Source: an uncultured Ellagibacter sp.
GTDB lineage: Bacteria; Actinomycetota; Coriobacteriia; Coriobacteriales; Eggerthellaceae
Reading direction: 5' to 3'
Assembly: GCF_934617235.1 (NCBI RefSeq)
Contig: NZ_CAKTTZ010000019.1
Span: 1 to 42,619, forward strand
DNA: 42,619 nt
The translations under genes were made by a program, and so were the position numbers. The notes beneath the pieces were generated by a model that had not been told where the DNA came from, did no database searches, and saw nothing but the letters and a program-made list of their open reading frames with translations. Positions 15,956 through 23,228 of the stretch are shown here, piece by piece (the first letter of the stretch is position 1; each line of letters opens with the position of its first letter).

Positions 15956-17248
15956 CTAGTGCACGCTGCAGGAGAGGCAGGGGTCGTAGGCTCGCACGAG
16001 CTCTTCCACCCGCAGGCGGATATCGGCCTCGGCGGCGCCTTCCGCCACCATCTTCTCAGCGAGAACGCGCATATCGCCTTCGAGGTTCGCGACGTTTTGC
16101 GCCGTGGGCGTGAGGATCGACGCATGCTTCACGCGGCCTTCCTCGTCGAGTACCAGGTCGTGGAAGAGCACGCCTCGCGGAGCCTCGGTAAACCCGGTCG
16201 CGCGACCGGCACGCACTTCGAAGGGCGCAGGCGCGCTCGAGCCCGCAAAGCCGTTGTCGCCCTCGGCGAGCCTACGTGCGATGCGCGCACAGCGGTCGAG
16301 CGCATCGACGAGCTCGACGGCCTGCGCAACGTTGTTGCGGAAGGGATTGCGCTCCGGCGGACGAAGCCCCGCCTTCGCAGCAGCCAGTCGCGCGCGCTGG
16401 CCAAGCTGGCCCCACGACGCGTTGATGCGCGCGAGCGACGCCGTCATGTACGGCTTTTGGGACAGACGCGAACGAGCGAAGAGTGCGCCCGAATGCGGCA
16501 CGGCGTATTCCTCGACACGGGCTTCGTGGTCGTCGGCGTCGAAGGTCTCCCCCGTGACCACGAACCGCGCGTCGCGCGAGGTGCACACCGGGTAGTAGCC
16601 TTCCTGCACCATGGCGAGCATGTCGCCCGCCGTCTCGATGTCGGGGATGGGGAAGCTGTTGAACAGGTCGACCGTCTGCTCGGCGAATGGCAGCATCGCC
16701 TCCATCTTCTCGGCAAGCGCCAGGTATTCGTCACGCGAGATCTCGTTCGTGAAGCCGCCCACGACCGCCGTAATCGGGTGGACGGAACGCCCGCCAACCT
16801 TCGTGCAGAGCTCGTTGCCGAGCGCCTTCAGGGCAAGCGCCTGGTTGAACAGCTCGGGCGCCTCGGTGGCCAGGGGAAACACGCTCGCGTGCCCCGTGAA
16901 GTCGGGCGCCGCGAACACGAACAGGTGCGTTGCGTGGTTCTGCAGGTACGACCCGTAGATCAAAAGCTCGCGCAAGGCATGCGTGCGATCGCTCACCTCG
17001 ACGCCGAAGACGCGCTCGATCGCCAGAAGGTCGGTGACCACGTGGCTCGCCGAGCAGATGCCGCAGATGCGCGAGGCGATGTAGGGGATCTCGGGGAACG
17101 TGCGGCCGCGCACCATGCTCTCGAACAGGCGCGCCGGCTCCACGACGTTCATTTCGCAGGTTGCAACCGCGCCGTCCTCGATCGTGAGGTGGACATTGCC
17201 GTGGCCCTCGATACGCGCGATATGGTCAACGTTGATCGAACATCTCAT
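15956..17248 (-). CDS. hydA: group 3b-type [NiFe] hydrogenase large (alpha) subunit, no C-terminal extension
   Basis: 430 residues; ATG 17248 follows GAGGAGTAGACGCAAG. Nickel-iron site motifs: L1 RICGICSASH (about residues 61-70) and L2 DPCLSCSVH, whose four Cys bind Ni and Fe. The protein ends at the His of L2; most large subunits have a further peptide that a maturation protease removes. The subunit set and order (beta, gamma, delta, alpha) match the cytoplasmic NAD(P)-linked sulfhydrogenase type known from Pyrococcus (HydBGDA). Reaction: H2 to protons with NADP+, or the reverse, and possibly polysulfide reduction. No hyp or protease gene is in the window. Confidence 0.93.
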   Translation of the reverse strand: MRCSINVDHIARIEGHGNVHLTIEDGAVATCEMNVVEPARLFESMVRGRTFPEIPYIASRICGICSASHVVTDLLAIERVFGVEVSDRTHALRELLIYGSYLQNHATHLFVFAAPDFTGHASVFPLATEAPELFNQALALKALGNELCTKVGGRSVHPITAVVGGFTNEISRDEYLALAEKMEAMLPFAEQTVDLFNSFPIPDIETAGDMLAMVQEGYYPVCTSRDARFVVTGETFDADDHEARVEEYAVPHSGALFARSRLSQKPYMTASLARINASWGQLGQRARLAAAKAGLRPPERNPFRNNVAQAVELVDALDRCARIARRLAEGDNGFAGSSAPAPFEVRAGRATGFTEAPRGVLFHDLVLDEEGRVKHASILTPTAQNVANLEGDMRVLAEKMVAEGAAEADIRLRVEELVRAYDPCLSCSVH

Positions 17249-17255
17249 CTTGCGT

Positions 17256-18050
17256 CTACTCCTCGCTCGCCTCGGAAAGGGCGGGGTTCACGTAATTGAA
17301 CATCTGAAGGGCCTCGTCAAAAGCCGTAACGCTCACGCCCGACTCGGCGCACACCGCCCGCGCGGCAGCCACGTTCGCATCGGGAGAAAGCCCCGCGCAG
17401 CCGTTGCAGGGACGGCCGAGCGACGTGCAGCGCGCACCGCACCCGCAGCGCGTGACGAGCCCCAGGCACAAAACGCCGCGGCCGAAGAAGCACCCGCGGT
17501 CGTTGTGCTTGCACTCGCCGCACAGCGTCGCCGTCTGAGGCAGGCGGTTCGAGCCGTAAATCGCGCGTTGCAGCACGTCAATGAAGGCGAAGGTGTCGAT
17601 CGGGCAGCAGAGCACCTCGAAGTCGACATCGATGTATGCCGAGATGGGCGCGGGGTCGATAAGCTCGCCGCACGCCTCGGGCGCGCCGTCCTCGCCGTAG
17701 ACGGCGGCAGCGCCCGCTTCCAGATTGCCCGCCGCCATGCCGGGGATGCCCGCCGTCGTGGCGCATGCTCCTATGGCAATCACCGCGCTCGCCTTCTTGC
17801 GCACAGCTTTGAGGGTCTCAATGGCCTCGGCGGTCGTCGCCGCGCCCTCGATCACCGCCACGTCGAATTCCTCGGGCATAGGATCGCTCGATGCCAGCTG
17901 CCAATAGCGCAGGTCGATCTGGCCCAGCACGTCGAGCAGGTAGGGCTCGGCGTTGGTGACCTGGAGCTGGCAGCCGAAGCAGCTCGCCAAGCCCACCACA
18001 ACGACGCGCGGAGCAGCCGGGCGCTCGCGCTCGAATTCAAGATTGCTCAT
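17256..18050 (-). CDS. hydD: [NiFe] hydrogenase small (delta) subunit
   Basis: 264 residues; starts one base after the hydG stop and ends 7 bases before hydA. The N-terminal VVVVGLASCFGCQLQVTNAEP holds the CxxC of the proximal [4Fe-4S] cluster; further cluster ligands are C-rich stretches IGACATTAGIPG, CGECKHNDRGCFFGRGVLCLGLVTRCGCGARC and PCNGCAG. It carries electrons from the Ni-Fe site to the beta/gamma subunits. No Tat signal is present, so the enzyme is cytoplasmic, as expected for group 3. Confidence 0.92.
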   Translation of the reverse strand: MSNLEFERERPAAPRVVVVGLASCFGCQLQVTNAEPYLLDVLGQIDLRYWQLASSDPMPEEFDVAVIEGAATTAEAIETLKAVRKKASAVIAIGACATTAGIPGMAAGNLEAGAAAVYGEDGAPEACGELIDPAPISAYIDVDFEVLCCPIDTFAFIDVLQRAIYGSNRLPQTATLCGECKHNDRGCFFGRGVLCLGLVTRCGCGARCTSLGRPCNGCAGLSPDANVAAARAVCAESGVSVTAFDEALQMFNYVNPALSEASEE

Positions 18051-18051
18051 G

Positions 18052-18963
18052 CTACATCGACCCCTGGATGTTCTTGGCTTCCCAGTAATTGAACACGGGC
18101 CCGTCGATACAACAGTACTGGTGCCCGATTTGGCAATGGCCGCACTTACCCATGCCGCATTTCATGTGTCGCTCGAAGCTCATGTAGATATGGTCGTAGG
18201 AAATACCCTTCTTGCGCATCTCCTGCACAACGAACCGATACATCACCGGAGGCCCGCACAGCGCGCCGAACGTAGTGTCGGGGTTGATCTCGAGATGTTC
18301 GAACGGCTTGGTGACCAGGCCCTCCTCGCCGTCCCATGTCTCGTCGGCATGATCGACGGTAAGGTAGAGGTCGAAATCCTTGCGATGGCGCCACATCTCG
18401 AACTGGTTGCGGAACATCACTTCCTGCGGCGTCTTGCTGCCGTAGATGATAGTAACCTTACCAAAATCGGAGCGCTCGTCGTGGATGTTGTTGATAAGGC
18501 TGCGAAGCGGTGCGATGCCAAGGCCGCCCGCCACGAGCAGGATGTCGTGGCCGCGCATCTTCTCGAAGGGAAAGCCGCGCCCGAAAGGCCCGCGGATGCC
18601 CACGATGTCGCCGCACTGCATCTTGTGGAGCGCCTCAGTGAAGCGGCCCGCGCGGCGCACGCACAACTCGATGAAGCCGCTCTTCGACGGCGAGGACGAG
18701 ATGGAGATCGGCGCCTCGCCTACGCCGAAGATGGAAAGCTCGACGAACTGGCCGGGCTCATGGTGAAACGCGTTGCGGATGCATTCGTCGACCAGGCGAA
18801 ACTCGAAGAGCTTCTCAGTCGCGGTAAGCTCGGTGATCGACGTGATGCGCGCCGGCCACGGGCGATACGGGTTCGCGGCCATACGCTCGGCGCCGGTCAT
18901 CGGAGACCCAGCGTCATGGAAGGGATGCACCTCGATTGCGGAGGCTGCAACGTTATTCGGCAT
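18052..18963 (-). CDS. hydG: hydrogenase gamma subunit, FAD/NAD(P)-binding
   Basis: 303 residues of the ferredoxin-NADP reductase family. Residues 30-130 form the FAD-binding barrel (GQFVELSIFG, APISISSSP), then a nucleotide-binding domain (LLVAGGLGIAPLRSLI, FGALCGPPVMYRFV), and a C-terminal [2Fe-2S] motif MKCGMGKCGHCQIGHQYCC. It exchanges electrons with NAD(P)H. Its start overlaps the end of hydB by 11 bases. Gene name follows sulfhydrogenase nomenclature and is not the HydG radical SAM maturase of [FeFe] hydrogenases. Confidence 0.92.
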   Translation of the reverse strand: MPNNVAASAIEVHPFHDAGSPMTGAERMAANPYRPWPARITSITELTATEKLFEFRLVDECIRNAFHHEPGQFVELSIFGVGEAPISISSSPSKSGFIELCVRRAGRFTEALHKMQCGDIVGIRGPFGRGFPFEKMRGHDILLVAGGLGIAPLRSLINNIHDERSDFGKVTIIYGSKTPQEVMFRNQFEMWRHRKDFDLYLTVDHADETWDGEEGLVTKPFEHLEINPDTTFGALCGPPVMYRFVVQEMRKKGISYDHIYMSFERHMKCGMGKCGHCQIGHQYCCIDGPVFNYWEAKNIQGSM

Positions 18964-19990
18964 CGTCCGCCCCCTTTCGCTCGAAGAACTTCAGCACCTC
19001 AATGGGATTGATATTGGCCTTGCAGGCGCGCACACAACGTCCGCACCCCACGCACAACATGCGGTCGTGCGTGGCCAGAAAGCCGTTGAGCTTGTGATAC
19101 ATGCGATGGCGCACGCGGTTGCGCCCGTCAGGTCGGAAGTTGTGCCCGCCCGCCACGACGGCAAACTGCGGATTCGTGCAGCAGTCCCACACGCGCTCGC
19201 GCGAGCCGTGCTTGCCGTCGGGGGTGCGCACGTCGCGGATATCGAAGCAGTAGCACGTCGGGCACGCCGCCGCGCATGCGGTGCACGACAGGCAGCGTCC
19301 GCCGAGTTCCTCCCAGAAGGGGTCGGAGTGGAAAGCGTCCATCAGCATGGCGACTTCTTGGATGTCGGGGATTTCTTTGTTGAAAGCTTCCTGACGACGA
19401 CGCGTGACGTGGCGGAACTCCGCTCGTTCCTCGTCGGTCGCCTCGCGGGGAGAGCACGCCGCTTCCAAAATGTTAGCTGCCTCAACGCTCGAAATGCTCA
19501 CCAGGTATTTCCCGCCGATATCCTGCAGGAAGAGGTCGTAACCGAAGCGCGCCTCATCCGAGCCCCACAAGTGGCAAAAGCACGTGTCGGTCGGCATGCA
19601 GCTGATGCCCACGATAAGCGTGGCGTTGCGGCGTGCCGTGTAGTACGGATCGGGGTACGGTCCATCGCGAAACACCAGGTCAAGGCTGTTGAGCGCGTTG
19701 ATATCGCACGCATGGGCGCCGAACACGACGCGCGGCACGACGGGTTCCGAATACTCGGTGACGTCGTTGGCCTCGGTGTCGAAGGTGAGAAGCGTCTCGC
19801 GCACCGGCAGGAAGAGCTTCTTCAGCGGGGTGATGGTAGTCGTGTAATCGAGCGCAATTTCCTCGAACGACTCAACCGTCGAGTACGCATGGCTCATGCC
19901 GCTCTCGACAGGGGCGATTACCTCGTAGGTTTCTAAGAAGGCCGACACAAGCGAGGGAAGCTCGCTCGCATCGATAACTCGATAGAGCAT
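18953..19990 (-). CDS. hydB: hydrogenase beta subunit, two [4Fe-4S] clusters
   Basis: 345 residues from ATG 19990 (MLYRVID), nine bases after AAGGA; a GTG two codons earlier is the alternative. N-terminal two thirds match the anaerobic sulfite reductase A / HydB family (RVVFGAHACDINALNSLD). Two ferredoxin-like motifs near the C-terminus: CLSCTACAAACPTC and CVGCGRCVRACKANI. It passes electrons between the delta subunit and the flavin subunit. First gene of the hydBGDA operon. Confidence 0.92.
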   Translation of the reverse strand: MLYRVIDASELPSLVSAFLETYEVIAPVESGMSHAYSTVESFEEIALDYTTTITPLKKLFLPVRETLLTFDTEANDVTEYSEPVVPRVVFGAHACDINALNSLDLVFRDGPYPDPYYTARRNATLIVGISCMPTDTCFCHLWGSDEARFGYDLFLQDIGGKYLVSISSVEAANILEAACSPREATDEERAEFRHVTRRRQEAFNKEIPDIQEVAMLMDAFHSDPFWEELGGRCLSCTACAAACPTCYCFDIRDVRTPDGKHGSRERVWDCCTNPQFAVVAGGHNFRPDGRNRVRHRMYHKLNGFLATHDRMLCVGCGRCVRACKANINPIEVLKFFERKGADDAE

Positions 19991-20203
19991 ACGCACGCAT
20001 CCTTATCTCGTCTGGGATTACTTCGTGCGCGTATCATGCTACTCCGACAAGCGCACCGCGAGAGTAACATATCGACCAGTGGCACGTTTGCCCGACTTGG
20101 GACGGATGGGGTTTCGCGCCTGCGAGGTTTCCCACATCTCAGCCCACAGCCCGCGTCCTACAGCGCGGCGCGCGTTCGCTCGCACGCCCCTCGGAAACGC
20201 AAG
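19991..20203. other. intergenic region upstream of hydB
   Basis: About 210 bases that must hold the hydB promoter; I see only weak candidates (TTGTCG near 20045 on the minus strand) and no recognised operator. Confidence 0.4.
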
Positions 20204-20236
20204 AAAGCCGGCAGGCCTTTGAGGCTTGCCGGCTTT
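20204..20236 (-). terminator. terminator of ndk
   Basis: Stem AAAGCCGGCA/TGCCGGCTTT (20227-20236 with 20204-20213), extended inside by GCC/GGC pairing; on the minus strand it continues into TTTCTT. The A/T ends make it potentially bidirectional. Confidence 0.85.
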
Positions 20237-20258
20237 CGGATGCGCTAGAAGCGCCAGG

Positions 20259-20314
20259 ATACGCCCGAGGGCGCTCAATCGATCGCATACGCCCGAGGGC
20301 GCGCTCGATCATGA
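20259..20314. repeat. imperfect 28-bp tandem duplication after ndk
   Basis: Two adjacent 28-base units (20259-20286 and 20287-20314) share their first 16 bases, ATACGCCCGAGGGCGC, and similar ends. They lie between the ndk stop codon and its terminator. Confidence 0.7.
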
Positions 20315-20315
20315 C

Positions 20316-20723
20316 TTATGCGCCGAAGAACACCTTGATCTCGCGCTCAGCGGACTCGACGGAGTCAGAGCCATGGATCACGTTCTCATCAACAGTCAGG
20401 CCGAAGTCGCCGCGGATGGTGCCAGGAGCAGCATCGGCGCAGTTGGTGGCGCCCATGAGCTTGCGCATGGTGGCCACAGCGTTCTCACCGGAAACGACCA
20501 TCTTCACAACCGGGCCAGACGTGATGTAGGAGATAAGACCCTCGTAGAACGGCTTGCCCTTGTGCTCGCCGTAGTTCGCCTCCGCCTCTTCAAGCGTCAC
20601 CATGCCGAGCTCCATGCGCTCGATGGTCAGGCCGACGCGCTCGATGCGGGAGATGATCTCGCCGATGTGGCCGTTGCGCACACCGTCGGGCTTGATCATG
20701 TTGTAGGTCTTCTCGATTGCCAT
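20316..20723 (-). CDS. ndk: nucleoside diphosphate kinase
   Basis: 135 residues from ATG 20723 (AAAGG eight bases upstream). Typical sequence IEKTYNMIKPDGVRNG, MRKLMGATNCADAAPGTIRGDFG and the catalytic phospho-histidine in ENVIHGSDS (H117). It transfers the gamma phosphate of ATP to other nucleoside diphosphates in the cytoplasm. The full family length is present. It follows the TPR gene by 60 bases on the same strand and ends at a strong terminator. Confidence 0.97.
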   Translation of the reverse strand: MAIEKTYNMIKPDGVRNGHIGEIISRIERVGLTIERMELGMVTLEEAEANYGEHKGKPFYEGLISYITSGPVVKMVVSGENAVATMRKLMGATNCADAAPGTIRGDFGLTVDENVIHGSDSVESAEREIKVFFGA

Positions 20724-20783
20724 GCTTGTAACCTTTCTTGTTCGGTACGTTTTATTCCCACGCGCCCAAGGCACGCGAAATAG

Positions 20784-22148
20784 TTAGTTTTGGCTGGGGA
20801 AATAAAGCTCGACGTTCGAGATCTCCCAACCGATGAGGTTGCGAACCATCGAGATCTTGTACTGCACTTCCCCACCCTGCTCGGTGGTCGCCTTCACGTA
20901 AACCGTCGAGTTGCTCATCGACTTGTCGACGCCGAGCACTTCCGCCGAGGAGTCGGCCACGATCGGACCCGTAAGCGCATCGACGTCCTCAACGTCCTTC
21001 GAGAACAGGTCCTTGGAGCCGGACGGGTTCGCGAGCAGCTCCTTCGCGACGCTTTCCTGCGTCGGGAAGCCATAGCCCTGAGTGTAGGCGAACACGGCGG
21101 CGCCAAATGCGAGGATAATCACGATGATGATGGCCACCACGATCTTGAGGCCGACGTTTCTGCGCTTGCGCTCCTGCTTGGCGATGCCGCGCGACCACTG
21201 CTCGAGCTCTTCGTCGCTCGCAGTGAAGAAGCGGTCGTCGTTACCATCGGCGTAGGCTTCCGGATAGCCCGGCGCGCCTTGCATGGGGCCCTCGTCGTAG
21301 TAGTACGGGTCCTGAGAAGCTGCGTCGGCAGGATAGCTCTCGGCCTCGGGATAGACCGCCGTGCCGTCGGCGGCAACGTCGAACCCCGACATATCGACAG
21401 GCGCGAGGACCTGCGTGGGCTGGGAAGACGTGCCCTGAGCCACGGCTCCCACCGCGCGCTGGTAGTCGACGCTCGCGGAATCGGAGAGATAGTACGTCTT
21501 GTCGGCAATGGCCGATTCGAACGCGGTGACGGCCTTCGCCATGTCGCCGCATGCGACGTAGGCCTGGCCCAGATTCGCGTTGAGCTTGTTCTTCATCGCC
21601 TGGGGCATGTCGAATTGGAAGGCGCTCTCGTAGGACGCGACCGCATCCGCCGGCCTGTTGAGGGCCATAAAGCAAACGCCCAGGTTGAGCAGGGCCTTCG
21701 TGGGGTCGGGATTACCCTCGTCAAGCGCAGCCTCGCGAAATGCGACGCCCGCCTCGGCGGTCTTTCCCACCTTCATGTACGCATTGCCCATGCCGATGTA
21801 GGCCTTGTAGCGCGCGTCGTACCCCTCGTCGGCCACCGCGGCCTCGAAATAGTGCACCGCGTTGTCGTAGTCGTGGAGCGACGCGTACGCCATGCCGAGG
21901 TTGCAGTCGACCGCACCCTTCATGTCGTAGTCCGCATCGGCCACTGCCTGCGTGTATGCCTGGATAGCCTCGTTGGCGTCCTTCAGCTTGATCAGGCAAT
22001 TACCGATCTGGTGATACAAACGCCCCGTCTCACCAGGCGCAGGCGGCATCATCGCGTCCTGCAGACACTGCGTGAACGCCATGAGCGCGCCTTGGAAATC
22101 CTTTGCGTCGTAGAGCGATTGCGCTTTATTGAAAAGCTCGTTGTTCAT
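20784..22148 (-). CDS. TPR-repeat membrane protein, unknown function
   Basis: 454 residues. Residues 1-220 are tandem tetratricopeptide repeats (AQSLYDAKDFQGALMAFTQCL, LYHQIGNCLIKLKDANEAIQAYTQAV, NLGMAYASLHDYDNAVHYFEAAV, AYIGMGNAYMKVGKTAEAGVAFREAA and others). A Pro/Tyr/Asp-rich linker follows (about 240-310), then one membrane helix at about 334-356 preceded by KQERKRRN, so the TPR part is cytoplasmic and the last 100 residues are outside. The small outer domain has beta-strand character (STVYVKATTEQGGEVQYKISMVRN). It lies 38 bases after the cyclophilin gene. Likely a scaffold; partner unknown. Confidence 0.8.
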   Translation of the reverse strand: MNNELFNKAQSLYDAKDFQGALMAFTQCLQDAMMPPAPGETGRLYHQIGNCLIKLKDANEAIQAYTQAVADADYDMKGAVDCNLGMAYASLHDYDNAVHYFEAAVADEGYDARYKAYIGMGNAYMKVGKTAEAGVAFREAALDEGNPDPTKALLNLGVCFMALNRPADAVASYESAFQFDMPQAMKNKLNANLGQAYVACGDMAKAVTAFESAIADKTYYLSDSASVDYQRAVGAVAQGTSSQPTQVLAPVDMSGFDVAADGTAVYPEAESYPADAASQDPYYYDEGPMQGAPGYPEAYADGNDDRFFTASDEELEQWSRGIAKQERKRRNVGLKIVVAIIIVIILAFGAAVFAYTQGYGFPTQESVAKELLANPSGSKDLFSKDVEDVDALTGPIVADSSAEVLGVDKSMSNSTVYVKATTEQGGEVQYKISMVRNLIGWEISNVELYFPSQN

Positions 22149-22186
22149 CTGGTTCCTTCGATCCGGGCAAGCGCCGGAAAATCGGC

Positions 22187-22714
22187 CTATTCGTTGGCGT
22201 TCTCGATCTCGATCTTCTCGATCACATCGCCCACACGGAGCTGGCCGATGACGTCCTTACCCTCGATGGTCTGACCGAACACGGTGTAGCCGTCGTCGAG
22301 GAAGGGCTGCGCGCCCAGGCAGAAGTAGAACTGGGAGCCCGCGGAGTTGGGATTCTGCGAACGAGCCATGGCGAGCGTGCCGTCCTTGTGCACGTTGTTC
22401 GGGTTGGTGGTGTACTCCTCATGGATGGAGTAGCCCGGGTTGCCCGTGCCGCAGCCGCGACGAGAGCCCTCGCTGATGACCTGCTCAGGCGTGAGGTCGC
22501 GCGTGTTGGGGCAGCCGCCCTGGATAACGAAACCGGGAACATAGCGATGGAACTTCAGGCCATCGTAGTAGCCCTTCTGGGAGAGCTCGACGAAATTGCC
22601 CACATGGATGGGGGCATCGTTGCCCGCGAGCTGCACGCGAATGGTGCCCTTGGAAGTGGTGATGACGGCGATTTCGTTGCCGTTCGGCTTGTATTCGGGG
22701 GTGTACAGCGCCAT
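22187..22714 (-). CDS. cyclophilin-type peptidyl-prolyl cis-trans isomerase
   Basis: 175 residues from ATG 22714, which follows AAAGGAGCCGCCTT; longer in-frame starts have no ribosome binding site. Cyclophilin core: FHRYVPGFVIQGGCP, GTLAMARSQNPNSAGSQFYFCLG, FLDDGYTVFGQTIEG. No signal peptide or lipobox, so cytoplasmic. It accelerates proline isomerisation during folding. A -10-like TAGAAT lies on the minus strand near 22800. Confidence 0.94.
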   Translation of the reverse strand: MALYTPEYKPNGNEIAVITTSKGTIRVQLAGNDAPIHVGNFVELSQKGYYDGLKFHRYVPGFVIQGGCPNTRDLTPEQVISEGSRRGCGTGNPGYSIHEEYTTNPNNVHKDGTLAMARSQNPNSAGSQFYFCLGAQPFLDDGYTVFGQTIEGKDVIGQLRVGDVIEKIEIENANE

Positions 22715-23043
22715 AAGGCGGCTCCTTTGCGTTTCCTTGACCCGCGGGGCAACCTTCCAGATTGCGCGGGCGGGCAGATGATTGCATACGAATCTGTATT
22801 CTAACAGTATGCGACTGCAATGATGCAAAAACCGCAATGTTCGCAAACGAAAGCACGTCAAAGGAGGGAAACACGCTGTAGCCTCGCGAAGGAATCGGTC
22901 GAGTCGATTCGCGCGGAGGTAGTTCGATATCTGAACAAAAAGAGCGTCTCGAGCAGATAGCGAGCTTTCAAGCCCAAGGCACACCCGCGGGCAAACGAGG
23001 GCGCGAACTCGGCATTCCCGCTTGAAGGCGCCCTTTAGTGTGC
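22715..23043. other. intergenic region between cyclophilin and tRNA-Glu
   Basis: About 330 bases. The cyclophilin promoter must lie here. On the plus strand a frame ending at 23025 reads like protein (for example SEQKERLEQIASFQAQGTPA) but has no start codon, and a 7-bp hairpin AGGGCGC/GCGCCCT (22998-23004 with 23028-23034) follows it; a decayed gene remnant is possible. Confidence 0.35.
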
Positions 23044-23080
23044 AAACGAAAAACGGGCTGGAAGTTATCTTCCAGCCCGT
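23044..23080 (-). terminator. terminator of tRNA-Glu
   Basis: Perfect 12-bp stem ACGGGCTGGAAG/CTTCCAGCCCGT with a 4-base loop; on the minus strand TTTTTCGTTT follows. Confidence 0.9.
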
Positions 23081-23090
23081 TCATTTTGAA

Positions 23091-23165
23091 TGGTGCCCCC
23101 AACGAGAATCGAACTCGTGTCTCAGCCTTGAAAGGGCCGCGTCCTAACCTCTAGACTATGGGGAC
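23091..23165 (-). tRNA. tRNA-Glu (anticodon TTC)
   Basis: Acceptor GTCCCCA/TGGGGGC, anticodon stem CGGCC/GGCTG with loop CTTTCAA (anticodon TTC), T arm with AGTTCGATTCT, discriminator A and encoded CCA at 23093-23091. Confidence 0.95.
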
Positions 23166-23196
23166 GAAGTCGCTTCCTTGCGAAAGCAGCCAGGAT

Positions 23197-23225
23197 ATTA
23201 TCGCAAAGATGCGCAAGCTTGGCAA
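23197..23225 (-). promoter_or_regulatory. promoter of tRNA-Glu
   Basis: Minus-strand -35 TTGCCA (23225-23220), 17-base spacer, -10 GATAAT (23202-23197), 31 bases before the tRNA. It sits directly after the stop of the methyltransferase gene. Confidence 0.7.
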
Positions 23226-23228
23226 GAA

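Noticed and set aside
22860..23030. Protein-like frames on the plus strand near a hairpin
   Set aside because: No start codon in the long frame; at best a gene remnant, so reported only as an intergenic note.
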